Position numbers and translations under genes: made by a program. Source: Labilithrix sp. (GTDB taxonomy: Bacteria; Myxococcota_A; Polyangia; Polyangiales; Polyangiaceae). From it: a DNA stretch of 36,672 nucleotides. The stretch lies in the NCBI GenBank assembly GCA_028287065.1, contig JAQBQJ010000360.1:1-36672 (forward strand), read 5' to 3'. Of this stretch, positions 7,381 to 15,507 are shown piece by piece. Under the pieces are notes generated by a model, which was given only the letters and a program-made list of their open reading frames with translations, had not been told where the DNA came from and searched no databases. Numbering within the stretch: the stretch's first letter is position 1; every line of letters begins with the position of its first letter.

Positions 7381-7404
7381 TGGAAATGGAAATGGAAATG
7401 GAAA
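7381..7404 (+). repeat. Hexanucleotide tandem repeat, TGGAAA x4
   Basis: Four exact TGGAAA units follow GAGAACAGG (7369-7377) and the TGA that ends the duplicated gene fragment. It is the third array in the window headed by GAGAACAGG; the others have AGGAAC and AGGACC units. It lies 29 bp from the end of the convergent lipoprotein gene at 7433. Read on the minus strand it would give a Phe-His repeat peptide, which I regard as non-coding. Confidence 0.8.
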
Positions 7405-7432
7405 CGCGAGAGGGCGAGCATGGGGGCTGGGC

Positions 7433-9073
7433 CTACGGAAACGCCGCGAGCAGGCGCGCGCAATCGAGGATCGGCCTCGCGGTCGGGTTGCGAAACGGCG
7501 ATGCGCACGAGCCCAGGAGGAGCCCGATGTCCGAGAACGACATGCCGCTCCCCCCCGGGTCGAACGCGTACGTCCCATCCGGCGTCGCCGCATCGAAGAC
7601 CGCGTAGGTCGTCGCGTTGGCGGGCGCGCGATAGCTGGTCCACGCCGACGCCAGTCGCCCGTGAAGCCAGCGCACCTCCTGGGAGGTGAGCGGGACGCCC
7701 GTGTTGGCGGCATGCAGCAGCAGCGCGACGATGTCGTTGGGATTCACGTTTGCCGGCGGGCTCGCGGACGCGGCCGCCGCGCCGTCGCTGTCGACGCGAG
7801 CGGCGAGCCCTTGCAGCAGCGCCAGCGCGGGCGCGCTCTGCTTGGTGAGGAGCGCCATGTTCACGGCGGCCTCGTGATGCGTGCGCAAGATCTGCTTCAC
7901 GCTGTTGTTCATCTGCGAGCCGAGCAGGATCTCCGCGTTGCTCACCCCGCTGCCGCACGAGAGCGAGCCGGGATCGCCGTGACCGAGCAGACGCATCATG
8001 AGCGCGCCCGGACACTCGACGTTGGCGATGAGCTCGTAGTGCGCGAGGGTCTCGGTCAGCGGAGGCGTGTAGACGGTGGCGCTCTTGTCGAGCGTCGCGA
8101 TCGACCAGCCGCCGGCCTCCACCGCCAGCGACCACGACGTGTAGAGCGCCTTCATCTGCGCCACGTCGGCCTGTCCCGCGGGATCGAGGCGCGCCACGCA
8201 CGGCTCGATCTGCGCCATGGAGCGGAAGATGTGCCCCATGTCGTCCTTGGAGCGCTTGTTCTTGATCCAGACGTCGCCGAACGTCGGGTTCGTTGCAAGG
8301 TGCACGTATTCGGTGGCCGGATTGTCGATGCCCGGTCGATCGAGGCCGTAATCGATGAAGAGGTTCCGCCCGCCCTCGGCGGACGCGACGCTCGCCGGGT
8401 AGATCGCGCGCGAGAGCATGGTGGTCGCGGTGTCGCCGGCGCTGCGCTTCATCGAGAGCGCCCAGGACGAGTAGCCGCGCGCCATGCGACGCACCAGCTG
8501 CGCGGTCAGCGGCTTGCCCCACAGCAGATGCGCGTAACACGCGCCCTCCAGGTACGGCGCCGTGCGCAGGCCGTTGTTGTCCGCCCCATCCGCGCTGTGC
8601 GTGTAGGTGACCTTGCCGGCTTGCTTGGTGATGGTGACGCCGCTCCACCAGGTGCCGTACCAGAAGCCCGGCTGCGTCTGCGGCCAGCCGTGGATGCGCT
8701 GATCGACCACGTCGAAGTAGTGCGTGTCCGTGAGCAGCGCGATGAGCTTGTCGGTCGCGGCGTCGAGCTCGGCTTGCGTGAGCGGGGCGCCGACGTCGGG
8801 GCGGCTGAAGCTGACCGGAAGGGCGCTCGCCGGCGGGCCCTTCGCGGGCGCGGCTCCGTCGGCGCCGCTGTCGGCGCCGGGCGGCACGTCGCTCGACGCG
8901 CCGTCGTGCGCGCTCGCTCCTCCGTCGCCGGGATCCGCGGAGCTTGCCGGAGCTACGGGCGTGCCGTCCTCGCCTGCGCCTGCGCCGGTACTCGCACCGC
9001 CGCCGCCGCAGGCCGCGATTCCGATCGCGACCGCGAGGCTCGCCGCGGCGCGAAGCTGCGTCGCGGATCTCAC
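7433..9073 (-). CDS. Secreted lipoprotein of unknown function (546 aa)
   Basis: I do not recognise a named family. A signal peptide with lipobox IAAC (SLAVAIGIAACGGGG) is followed by an Asp/Gly/Ala-rich linker (to about residue 95), then an apparently globular, mostly helical region rich in Trp and His. Segments include HYFDVVDQRIHGWPQTQPGF, GTWWSGVTITK, RTHHEAAVNMALLTKQSAP and a Cys-containing C-terminus. A discrete extracellular enzyme or binding protein is plausible, but no catalytic motif is clear. I chose the GTG at 9073, which overlaps the upstream stop (GTGA) and has GGAAGG 7 bp upstream. An in-frame ATG at 9088 would add five residues and overlap the upstream gene by 19 bp. It is translationally coupled to the lipoprotein gene ending at 9070. 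Confidence 0.8.
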   Translation of the reverse strand: MRSATQLRAAASLAVAIGIAACGGGGASTGAGAGEDGTPVAPASSADPGDGGASAHDGASSDVPPGADSGADGAAPAKGPPASALPVSFSRPDVGAPLTQAELDAATDKLIALLTDTHYFDVVDQRIHGWPQTQPGFWYGTWWSGVTITKQAGKVTYTHSADGADNNGLRTAPYLEGACYAHLLWGKPLTAQLVRRMARGYSSWALSMKRSAGDTATTMLSRAIYPASVASAEGGRNLFIDYGLDRPGIDNPATEYVHLATNPTFGDVWIKNKRSKDDMGHIFRSMAQIEPCVARLDPAGQADVAQMKALYTSWSLAVEAGGWSIATLDKSATVYTPPLTETLAHYELIANVECPGALMMRLLGHGDPGSLSCGSGVSNAEILLGSQMNNSVKQILRTHHEAAVNMALLTKQSAPALALLQGLAARVDSDGAAAASASPPANVNPNDIVALLLHAANTGVPLTSQEVRWLHGRLASAWTSYRAPANATTYAVFDAATPDGTYAFDPGGSGMSFSDIGLLLGSCASPFRNPTARPILDCARLLAAFP

Positions 9074-10452
9074 GGGCACACCTTCCATCGCAGCGGTTCC
9101 TTGGTGATCGTGTGGTGCCGGAGCTCGACACCGGTGCGGGCCGTCGTGACGTCGAGCGTGTGCAGGAGCGAGCCGTCAGGCCGCGGAAAGAAGGCCAGTC
9201 CCTCCATCTCCACGTCCGCGTTGAGCGCGAAGAGCGGGAAGATCGTTCCGGACGCGAGGTGCACCTTGAGCACCGTCTTCTGCGCATCGTCGGTCGAGAA
9301 ATAGAGCTGGCCCTTCCAGACCTTGCCGCCCTGCACGCGTCCGGTCGGCGTCGAGAGTGGAATGGCGCGCAGGAACGTCATGGTCGCGAGCGAGAAGACG
9401 TTCACGGCGGGCGTGGGGTCCCACTCGGCGAGGTAGGCGAGTCCGCGCGGACCATCGACTGCAATCCAGGGCACGCCCTTGGTCTGCAGGTTCTGCGGGA
9501 TGTCGTAGACGGTGCCGGAATTCAGCGACGCAGGGTCGTAGAGCACCACCTTGGGCGCCGCGTACGTCTTGTCCTCGACGGGCGCGTAGATCTTCCCGTT
9601 CCAGATGTCGATGTCGCCGATGTGATTGCTTCCCTGCGCGGCGAGCAGAAGGGGGATGGCGAGCAGGTTCTTGGTCGTGCTCACGAACGCGCCGCTGGTC
9701 TTCTCGAGCCCGGTGTTGCCCGAGAAGAACCAGGACGTACCGTCCGTGGCGACTCCCTGGCCGCGAACCACGGCGTCTACATACGAGAACGTATCCATCG
9801 TTCCGGTCGTCCACGACTCGGAGTCGAACGCCGTGATGAAGGTGCGGAGCGCGAGCTGGGGATCGGGAGTCGCGCCGCTGCTTGCGCCCGTCGAGGATGC
9901 CGGCACCGTGATGCCGTTCGAGGCGTTCGCGTCGGCGTCGAGCGACTCGAGGAGGCCCACGAGGGTCGTGAGGGCCGCCGTGTCCTCGCAGGTCGCCGCG
10001 CCCGCCACCTGGTAGGGCGAGATGATCGCGGCTCCAGGGGCCGTCCCGAGCAGGACGCTGCCGATACTGAAGCGGACGGGCTTGCCGTCGTCGTACGTGA
10101 ACGTGCCCTTCGCGTCGGTGGTGCCCTTCTGGGCTCCGGACTCGAACGCGACGCCGGCGATCGGCGCGGCGGTGGCGAAGAGCAACACACCGGTCTTGGT
10201 GGTCGTGCCCACGGGAGGGGCCGCGGTCGGGGCGGCGGGGGCGGGCGTGACGGGCGCGGCGCCGGCGACGTCGGCCGGCGGGTTGGCCGGGGACGTGTCG
10301 CCCGTGGCCGAACCGGGCGCGCTCGCCGAGCTCCCGCACGCCGACGCGAGGACGGCGGCGCAGAGCAGAGCGAGCGGGACGAACGGGACGAGCGGCGCGG
10401 CGGGCATTGGGGCCGCGAGGGGCAGGAGGGGCGGCATCGGGGGTCGGTTCAC
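9070..10452 (-). CDS. Secreted lipoprotein with N-terminal surface repeat-like domain and predicted beta-propeller
   Basis: This is a 460-residue envelope lipoprotein. A hydrophobic signal ends in a LASAC lipobox (C39), followed by a Pro/Ala linker. About residues 85-135 (GVLLFATAAPIAGVAFESG, GTFTYDDGKPVRFSIGSVLLG) match a short beta-sandwich segment common in large bacterial surface lipoproteins. The C-terminal 240 residues have recurrent strand patterns (IGDIDIWNGKIYAPVED, VPWIAVDGPRGLAYLAEW, GGKVWKGQLYFSTDDAQ, MEGLAFFPRPDGSLLHTLDV) that suggest a six- to seven-bladed propeller. No enzyme motif was found. The start could instead be Met16 (10407), which gives a more usual signal length. It is the first gene of a two-lipoprotein operon, divergent from the TetR gene; the shared spacer contains the operator at 10530. 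Confidence 0.82.
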   Translation of the reverse strand: MNRPPMPPLLPLAAPMPAAPLVPFVPLALLCAAVLASACGSSASAPGSATGDTSPANPPADVAGAAPVTPAPAAPTAAPPVGTTTKTGVLLFATAAPIAGVAFESGAQKGTTDAKGTFTYDDGKPVRFSIGSVLLGTAPGAAIISPYQVAGAATCEDTAALTTLVGLLESLDADANASNGITVPASSTGASSGATPDPQLALRTFITAFDSESWTTGTMDTFSYVDAVVRGQGVATDGTSWFFSGNTGLEKTSGAFVSTTKNLLAIPLLLAAQGSNHIGDIDIWNGKIYAPVEDKTYAAPKVVLYDPASLNSGTVYDIPQNLQTKGVPWIAVDGPRGLAYLAEWDPTPAVNVFSLATMTFLRAIPLSTPTGRVQGGKVWKGQLYFSTDDAQKTVLKVHLASGTIFPLFALNADVEMEGLAFFPRPDGSLLHTLDVTTARTGVELRHHTITKEPLRWKVCP

Positions 10453-10529
10453 GGTGCGGTAGAGTAATTGCTCTAATCGAGCCGGCTCGTCACGATGGGG
10501 TCTCCGCCGGACCGCGCCGCCTCCTCACA

Positions 10530-10557
10530 AAAACAAACAGGCTTGACTGTTTGTTTT
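10530..10557. promoter_or_regulatory. Palindromic operator, probably for the TetR regulator
   Basis: There is a perfect inverted repeat with 11-bp arms AAAACAAACAG (10530-10540) and CTGTTTGTTTT (10547-10557) and a 6-bp spacer, GCTTGA. This AT-rich palindrome stands out sharply from its GC-rich surroundings. It ends 20 bp before the GTG of the TetR gene and lies 77 bp upstream of the divergent lipoprotein start. The spacer and right arm also contain TTGACT, a possible -35 element. Size and position are typical of TetR-family autoregulatory sites. That it controls both directions is inference. Confidence 0.75.
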
Positions 10558-10577
10558 CCCGCGCCCATTCTTCCCGC

Positions 10578-11177
10578 GTGGCGACCCAGGCCGAGCGCAC
10601 AGCTCTCACCACCGACAAGCTCCTCGTCGCCACCGTCGCGACCCTCATCGAGCGCGGATACCGCGGCACCTCCACGCCCGAGGTCTGCAAGCGCGCGCGC
10701 GTCTCCCGCGGCGCCCAGCTCCATCACTACCCCACGAAGGAGTCGCTCGTGGCGGGAGCGGTCGAGCATCTCCTCTCGCAGCGCGTCGCCGAGCTCCAGG
10801 AGCGCCTCTCGAACGACCCCGCCGGCGTGCTCGATCTCGAGGACGCTGCCGGCTTCCTCTGGAAGGTCTACACGGGCGACACCTTCTACGCGTGGCTCGA
10901 GCTCGTCGTCGCCGCGCGCACCGACGAAGATCTCCGCGCCCTCGTCTCCGAGCTCGACGAGCGCCTCGTCGCGAAGGCCGAGCGCGTCGTGCAGAAGTTC
11001 CTGCTCCCCTACGTCGACGATCCCCGACGCATCAAGGCGACCACGCGCCTCATCCTCGCCATCTTCGACGGGCTCGCCACGCACCGCATCCTCTCCCACG
11101 ACGACGCGCTCGCACGAGAAGCCCTCCGCGTCGCGAAGCGGTGCGGTCTGTTCGCGCCGCAGGAGCCGCGCGCATGA
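10578..11177 (+). CDS. TetR/AcrR family transcriptional regulator
   Basis: This ligand-responsive repressor has 199 residues. The N-terminal helix-turn-helix (about 14-60) reads KLLVATVATLIERGYRGTST, then VCKRARVSRGAQLHHYPTKE, with the family-typical HHYPTKESL end of the recognition helix. The C-terminal helical ligand domain (about 65-195) is undiagnostic. The GTG at 10578 lies just downstream of the palindrome at 10530-10557, its likely autoregulatory operator. Its stop overlaps the ATG of the MBL-fold lipoprotein (ATGA at 11174-11177), so the two are translationally coupled. It may regulate that gene and the divergent lipoprotein pair. Ligand unknown. Confidence 0.93.
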   Translation: MATQAERTALTTDKLLVATVATLIERGYRGTSTPEVCKRARVSRGAQLHHYPTKESLVAGAVEHLLSQRVAELQERLSNDPAGVLDLEDAAGFLWKVYTGDTFYAWLELVVAARTDEDLRALVSELDERLVAKAERVVQKFLLPYVDDPRRIKATTRLILAIFDGLATHRILSHDDALAREALRVAKRCGLFAPQEPRA

Positions 11178-12403
11178 CGCTCTGCAGGCACCTCGCGCTC
11201 GCGTCCCTCACCGCGCTGCTCGCATGCGGCGGAGGCGGCGCGCCCGGCTCCATCGAGCCGCCGTCGCCAGCCTCGCTTCCCTCTCCCACGCCCGCGCCCG
11301 CGCCCACCACGACGTCGACCGCACGTCCGCCCGAGCCCACCGCGTCCGCGCCGTCGCCGCTCCGCGTCCGCTTCCTCGGCGTCGGCGGGTTCCTCGTCGA
11401 GCACGACGACGAGGCCGTCCTCACCGCGCCGCTCTACACGCGACCGTCGATGATCGAGGCCTCGACCGGGATCCCCATCGAGTCCGACGCGGCGCTCGTC
11501 GCCGCACGCCTCCCCGCTCCCGCGCTCGCGAACGTCCACACCGTCCTCGCCGGGCACGCGCACTACGATCACCTCCTCGACGTGCCGGCCGTCATGTCGC
11601 TCGCGCCGAAGGCCACGCTGTTCGCGAACGTCTCTGCGCGGAACCTCCTCGCGGCCTTCGCGCCCGATCGCGCCGCAAAGTGCGCCGGCAAGCCCGCGCA
11701 GCCCGCGGCACGCACCATCGCTCGCTCGCGCGTCGTCGCGGTCGACGACCCCGCCGCGAGCACGGTCGACTACACGAACTGCCCCGGTCAGAAGCCCGCC
11801 GGTGCTCCGCTCCACGGAACGTGGGTGAACGTCCCCGGGTCGCACGTGCGCGTGCTCGCGGTGTGCTCCGAGCATCCCGATCAGATCGGCCCCGTGCACT
11901 ACGGCGCCGGCGACGTCACCGAAGAGGAGTGCACGCCGCCGACGAACATGAACGACTGGAAAGAAGGGCGCACGGTCGCGTACCTGATCGACTTCCTCGA
12001 TCCGAAGACCGACCTCCCCGTGTACCGCGTCTTCTACGAGGACGCGCCGGCCGAGTCACCCATCGGGCACGTGCCGCCGTCGTTCCTCGCCGAGAAGCGC
12101 ATCGACCTCGCGCTCATGTGCGTCGGCACGTACGACCACGTCGACGACGCATCACCCGCGAAGGCGCTCGCCGCGCTCGCGCCTCGCTACGCGCTCGGCG
12201 GTCACTGGGAAGACTTCTTCGGAAGCCTCGAGAGCGCCCCTACGCCGATCCCGTTCCTCGACGTGGGCGCGTGGGGAACGAAGGCGCGCGCGGCGCTCCC
12301 CGACGCGGGCGAGACGCAGCCGCTCGTGCGCAACGGCAAGACCGCGTCGTACCGCGCCGCGCTCCCCCAACCCGGCGACACCTTCGACCTCTCCCGTCCT
12401 TAG
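11174..12403 (+). CDS. Metallo-beta-lactamase-fold lipoprotein
   Basis: This 409-residue secreted hydrolase-like protein begins with a signal peptide ending in LLAC (C18), then a Pro/Thr/Ala linker (about 20-62). The MBL-like domain begins RVRFLGVGGFLVEHDD. It has the metal-binding motif HAHYDH (H128, H130, D132, H133). Later candidate ligands are H230-type residues near VCSEHPDQIG and the C-terminal GTYDHVDD and LGGHWEDFF. The layout resembles the UlaG/RomA-like Zn-hydrolases rather than true beta-lactamases. It overlaps the TetR gene by 4 bp (ATGA), so the regulator probably controls it. Its stop TAG lies inside the first copy of the CCGTCCTTAGTTCCGG repeat. Substrate unknown. Confidence 0.87.
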   Translation: MTLCRHLALASLTALLACGGGGAPGSIEPPSPASLPSPTPAPAPTTTSTARPPEPTASAPSPLRVRFLGVGGFLVEHDDEAVLTAPLYTRPSMIEASTGIPIESDAALVAARLPAPALANVHTVLAGHAHYDHLLDVPAVMSLAPKATLFANVSARNLLAAFAPDRAAKCAGKPAQPAARTIARSRVVAVDDPAASTVDYTNCPGQKPAGAPLHGTWVNVPGSHVRVLAVCSEHPDQIGPVHYGAGDVTEEECTPPTNMNDWKEGRTVAYLIDFLDPKTDLPVYRVFYEDAPAESPIGHVPPSFLAEKRIDLALMCVGTYDHVDDASPAKALAALAPRYALGGHWEDFFGSLESAPTPIPFLDVGAWGTKARAALPDAGETQPLVRNGKTASYRAALPQPGDTFDLSRP

Positions 12404-12428
12404 TTCCGGAAACCGTCCTTAGTTCCGG
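12394..12428. repeat. Two copies of the 16-bp repeat CCGTCCTTAGTTCCGG, 19-bp period
   Basis: Exact copies lie at 12394-12409 and 12413-12428. The CTTAG core supplies the TAG stop of the MBL-fold lipoprotein (12401-12403) and, on the other strand, the TAA stop of the GST-like gene (12419-12421). Four more exact copies lie at 32060-32133, also between convergent genes. No terminator-like T-run follows. It is a dispersed intergenic repeat of unknown role. Confidence 0.9.
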
Positions 12429-13366
12429 TTGGGGGGGAGCTCGAGCTGGGTCGCGACGTCCGGGCCGATCGGCACGATGCGGTGCGGGTTCACCGTCGTC
12501 TGGCTCCAGTAGTAGTGCGTCTTTATGTGATCGAGGCGGCACGTCTTCTTCACGTCGGGCATCTGGTAGATGTCGCGCAGGTAGCCCGACAGGTTCGCGT
12601 AGTCCTGGATGCGCCGCACGTTGCACTTGAAGTGCGCGTAGTACACGAGGTCGAAGCGGAGCAGCGTCGTGAACATCGCCACGTCCGCCTCGGTCAGCAC
12701 CGCGCCGCACAAGAAGCGCTGCTTCCCGAGCACGGCGTCCCACTTGTCGAGCGCCGCGAACACGTCCTTGCACGCCTCCTCGTACGCCTCCTGCTTCGTC
12801 GCGAAGCCCGCGCGATACACGCCGTTGTTCACCGGCGTGTAGATCGCATCGAGCGTCTCGTCGATCGACGCCCGCAGCGAAGGCGGAGCGAGCGACGTCT
12901 TCTTCGTCGCGAAGTCCTCGAACTGCTCGTCGAGCATGCGCATCACTTCGCGCGACTCGTTGTTCACGATGGCGCCGGTCTTCTTGTCCCATAGGATCGG
13001 GACGGTCACGCGGCCGGTGTACCGAGCGTCCGCGCGAGCGTAGACGTCGCGCAAGAACTTCGCGCCGAGGATCGGATCCGGCTCGTCGGGCGCGAACGAC
13101 CAACCGTCGTCGCTCATCTTCGGGTCGACCACAGTGACGTCGATCGCGCTCTCGAGCCCGCGCAGCGCGCGCACGATCAACGTTCGATGCGCCCACGGAC
13201 ACGCGTACGAGACATAGAGATGATAGCGACCCGCCTCGGCGCGGAAGGGGCTGCTCCCGTCACGCGTCACCTGGTGACGGAACGTCGTCTGCGGCCGCTG
13301 GAATGCGCCGCGTGCGTCCGGGTCGTACCAGCCGCTCCTCCACACGCCGTCGACCATCTCGCCCAT
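12419..13366 (-). CDS. Glutathionyl-hydroquinone reductase (Xi-class glutathione transferase)
   Basis: This 315-residue cytoplasmic protein belongs to the YqjG/ECM4/PcpF family. These enzymes use glutathione to reduce glutathionyl-hydroquinones. The N-terminal family signature is present (GVWRSGWYD, FRAEAGRYHLYVSYACPWAH). The catalytic Cys is C56 in CPWAH. DPILGAKFLRDVYARAD, TVPILWDKKTGAIVNNES and the C-terminal helical part (RFLCGAVLTEADVAMFTTLL, IKTHYYWSQTTVNPHRIVPI) are all typical. Length is normal. The stop TAA is provided by the dispersed 16-bp repeat at 12413. It is divergent from the adenylyl cyclase with 79 bp between. Confidence 0.93.
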   Translation of the reverse strand: MGEMVDGVWRSGWYDPDARGAFQRPQTTFRHQVTRDGSSPFRAEAGRYHLYVSYACPWAHRTLIVRALRGLESAIDVTVVDPKMSDDGWSFAPDEPDPILGAKFLRDVYARADARYTGRVTVPILWDKKTGAIVNNESREVMRMLDEQFEDFATKKTSLAPPSLRASIDETLDAIYTPVNNGVYRAGFATKQEAYEEACKDVFAALDKWDAVLGKQRFLCGAVLTEADVAMFTTLLRFDLVYYAHFKCNVRRIQDYANLSGYLRDIYQMPDVKKTCRLDHIKTHYYWSQTTVNPHRIVPIGPDVATQLELPPNRN

Positions 13367-13445
13367 CCGTCCTCCATACCCCGGATCCCCGGCGATCCAC
13401 AGGACGTCTCAAGGTCTGTCGGCAAATCCCGTATCCTCGGAGGCG

Positions 13446-14825
13446 ATGAGCTCGACGCTCCGGGACTCGATGCCGCCCGGCGTGGGCGAGATCCCGAGGA
13501 TCCGCACGCTCTGGGGCACCTTCGTCGATCCCGCGCTCGAGCGCGAGTTCGCGAAGGAGGACTTCGCCGTCGCGGTGCAGAAGTTCGTGCGCTTCAGCGT
13601 CACCGTGAGCCTGCTCGCGTTCCTCGGGTACGGCGTGCACGACGCGCTCGTCATCCCCGAGATTCGAAGCGCAGCCTGGACGATCCGCTTCCTCGCGTTC
13701 GGTCCCGTCGCGGCGCTGCTCGTCTTGTTCGTGTTCAAGAACAAGCGACACGACCTGCATCAGCCCGCGATGCTCGTCTTCGGGCTGGCGGTGAACACGG
13801 TGGTCATCTGGATCGGAGCGATCTCTCCGCCCGCCGGATTCTTCCTCTACACGGCGTACGCGATCGTGTTCGTGACGGTCGGGCCGTTCCTCGCGCGCAT
13901 GAGCATGAAGACGCAGCTCGTGTACACGGCGCTAACGCTCGTCCTCTACAACGCGTTCGATGCCGCGCTCGCGCATGCCGCGCCGATGGTGCACCTCTCG
14001 ATCAACGTCGCCACGCTCACGCTCGGTTGCGTCGGCGCGGTGGCGGCACGACAGCTCGATCTCCAGGGCCGGCTCGCGTTCCTGCAGCGCCGCATCATCC
14101 GCGAGCAGATGGCGGCGCTCGACGCCGAGCGGACCCGCAGCGAGACGCTCCTCTTGAACGTGCTGCCGCGGCGCATCGCCGGTCGCTTGAAGGAGAAGCC
14201 CGGCGTCGTCATCGCCGATCGCTTCGCGAGCGCGACGGTGCTCTTCAGCGACATCGTCGGCTTCACGCAGATGTCGACGCGCCTCACGCCGGAGGAGCTC
14301 GTGAAGCGCCTCGACGAGATCTTCTCGAGGTTCGACGGGCTCGCGGAGCAGCTCGGGCTCGAGAAGATCAAGACGATCGGCGACGCGTACATGGTCTGCG
14401 GCGGGATCCCGAACGCGCGCGCCGATCACGCCGAGGCGGTGTGCGAGATGGCGCTCCGGATGCGTGACTCCGTCGCGGACCTCGCGACCGAGCTCGGCTT
14501 CGACCTCCGCGTGCGCATCGGCGTGCACACGGGCCCGGTGGTCGCGGGCGTGATCGGCAAGAAGAAGTTCATCTACGACGTGTGGGGCGACACGGTGAAC
14601 ACCGCGAGCCGCATGGAATCGCACGGCGTGCCGAATGCCATCCAGGTCTCGGACGCGACCTACGAGCTCACGAAGACCGTCTTCGACTTCGAGCCGCGCG
14701 GAACGATCGACGTGAAGGGCAAGGGCGAGATGAAGACGTACCTGTTGCTCCAGCACCGCCCGCTGCCATCGGAGCGCCAGGCTTCGCTTCCGAGCCAACG
14801 CACGCCGAAGAAGGCGGACGCCTAG
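13446..14825 (+). CDS. Membrane class III adenylyl cyclase
   Basis: This integral-membrane cyclase of 459 residues makes cAMP. About six hydrophobic helices occupy residues 45-200, followed by a linking helix (206-235, QGRLAFLQRRIIREQMAALD) and a class III catalytic domain (about 255-435). The metal-binding aspartates are D269 (LFSDIVGFT) and D313 (IGDAY). The adenine-specifying pair K309 and D378 (IYDVWGD) argues for ATP rather than GTP. Transition-state residues N385 and R389 (NTASRM) are present, so one chain can form an active homodimer. GGAGG lies just upstream of the ATG at 13446. Its TAG stop overlaps the convergent lipoprotein stop in a CTAG (14822-14825). The sensory input through the membrane domain is unknown. 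Confidence 0.95.
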   Translation: MSSTLRDSMPPGVGEIPRIRTLWGTFVDPALEREFAKEDFAVAVQKFVRFSVTVSLLAFLGYGVHDALVIPEIRSAAWTIRFLAFGPVAALLVLFVFKNKRHDLHQPAMLVFGLAVNTVVIWIGAISPPAGFFLYTAYAIVFVTVGPFLARMSMKTQLVYTALTLVLYNAFDAALAHAAPMVHLSINVATLTLGCVGAVAARQLDLQGRLAFLQRRIIREQMAALDAERTRSETLLLNVLPRRIAGRLKEKPGVVIADRFASATVLFSDIVGFTQMSTRLTPEELVKRLDEIFSRFDGLAEQLGLEKIKTIGDAYMVCGGIPNARADHAEAVCEMALRMRDSVADLATELGFDLRVRIGVHTGPVVAGVIGKKKFIYDVWGDTVNTASRMESHGVPNAIQVSDATYELTKTVFDFEPRGTIDVKGKGEMKTYLLLQHRPLPSERQASLPSQRTPKKADA

Positions 14826-15481
14826 GGCTTCAAGAACGACACCAGCGCAGCGCAGCCCTGGCCCGTCATCTTGACGACGATCGGCTGGCCCGGCTTGATC
14901 GTGACCTGACGGCTGTCGCTCTGGACCTCGTCGATGGCGCCGATCTTCGGCAGGTCGAGCGTGAGCGGGCTCGCGGTCGCGGTGCGCTGGAACGGAGAGC
15001 GAAGCGTGGTCGCGGCCGCGTTGCCGACGAGCACGTCGAGCGACACGTCGCGCACGCCGAACGCGAGCACGTGCACCTCCGTGCCCTTCCCCGTGACCGC
15101 GAGCTCCATCGACTTCGCCGCGGAGCCGAGCGGCACCACGCGCTTCGCGACGAGCTGCAGGCCCAGCGGCTTGCCGTCCTCGCCGTTCTTCGCCTTCATG
15201 CCGGCCTCGACGTCGGCGAGCAGCTTCTCGAGCGCTGCCTTGTGGCCCTCGTCGCATGCGCCGCCCTTGCTCTCGCCGGCGACGAGCGCATCGACGGCCG
15301 CCGCCTTCGAAGCCTTGTCGTCCTGAGCGGCGGGCTTGTGCGCGCCGCCGCCCCCTTCGGGCGCGGCGGGCTTCGGAGCTTCCGCGGGCGCGGGCGGAGC
15401 GCCGCCGCACGCAACGGCGAGCGACACGGAGACGGTCACGAGACCGAGCGAGAACGTGGACCACGACGAGGACGAGCGCAT
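14822..15481 (-). CDS. Putative lipoprotein of unknown function
   Basis: This 219-residue protein starts with a signal peptide ending in an AVAC lipobox (SLGLVTVSVSLAVACGG), then a Pro/Ala/Gly-rich linker with Lys (about 26-65). The remainder is a mixed domain with the pattern KSMELAVTGKGTEVHVLAFG and SRQVTIKPGQPIVVKMTGQG, suggesting a beta-sandwich. One C-terminal Cys (GQGCAAL) could pair with an upstream one (GGACDEGHK). No family was recognised. It sits 26 bp downstream of the secreted esterase on the same strand and is probably in its operon. Its stop overlaps that of the adenylyl cyclase. Confidence 0.8.
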   Translation of the reverse strand: MRSSSSWSTFSLGLVTVSVSLAVACGGAPPAPAEAPKPAAPEGGGGAHKPAAQDDKASKAAAVDALVAGESKGGACDEGHKAALEKLLADVEAGMKAKNGEDGKPLGLQLVAKRVVPLGSAAKSMELAVTGKGTEVHVLAFGVRDVSLDVLVGNAAATTLRSPFQRTATASPLTLDLPKIGAIDEVQSDSRQVTIKPGQPIVVKMTGQGCAALVSFLKP

Positions 15482-15507
15482 GCGCGCGTCATCGCGCGTT
15501 TCCGCGC

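Noticed and set aside
7260-7432. Minus-strand peptide with Phe-His repeats reading through the TGGAAA array
   Set aside because: It is a by-product of the hexamer repeat; no start, ribosome-binding site or domain.
12394-12428. CRISPR array (16-bp repeats with short gaps)
   Set aside because: The spacing is only 3-4 bp, there are no spacers of 30 bp or more and no cas genes. It is a simple tandem repeat; the same applies to 32060-32133.
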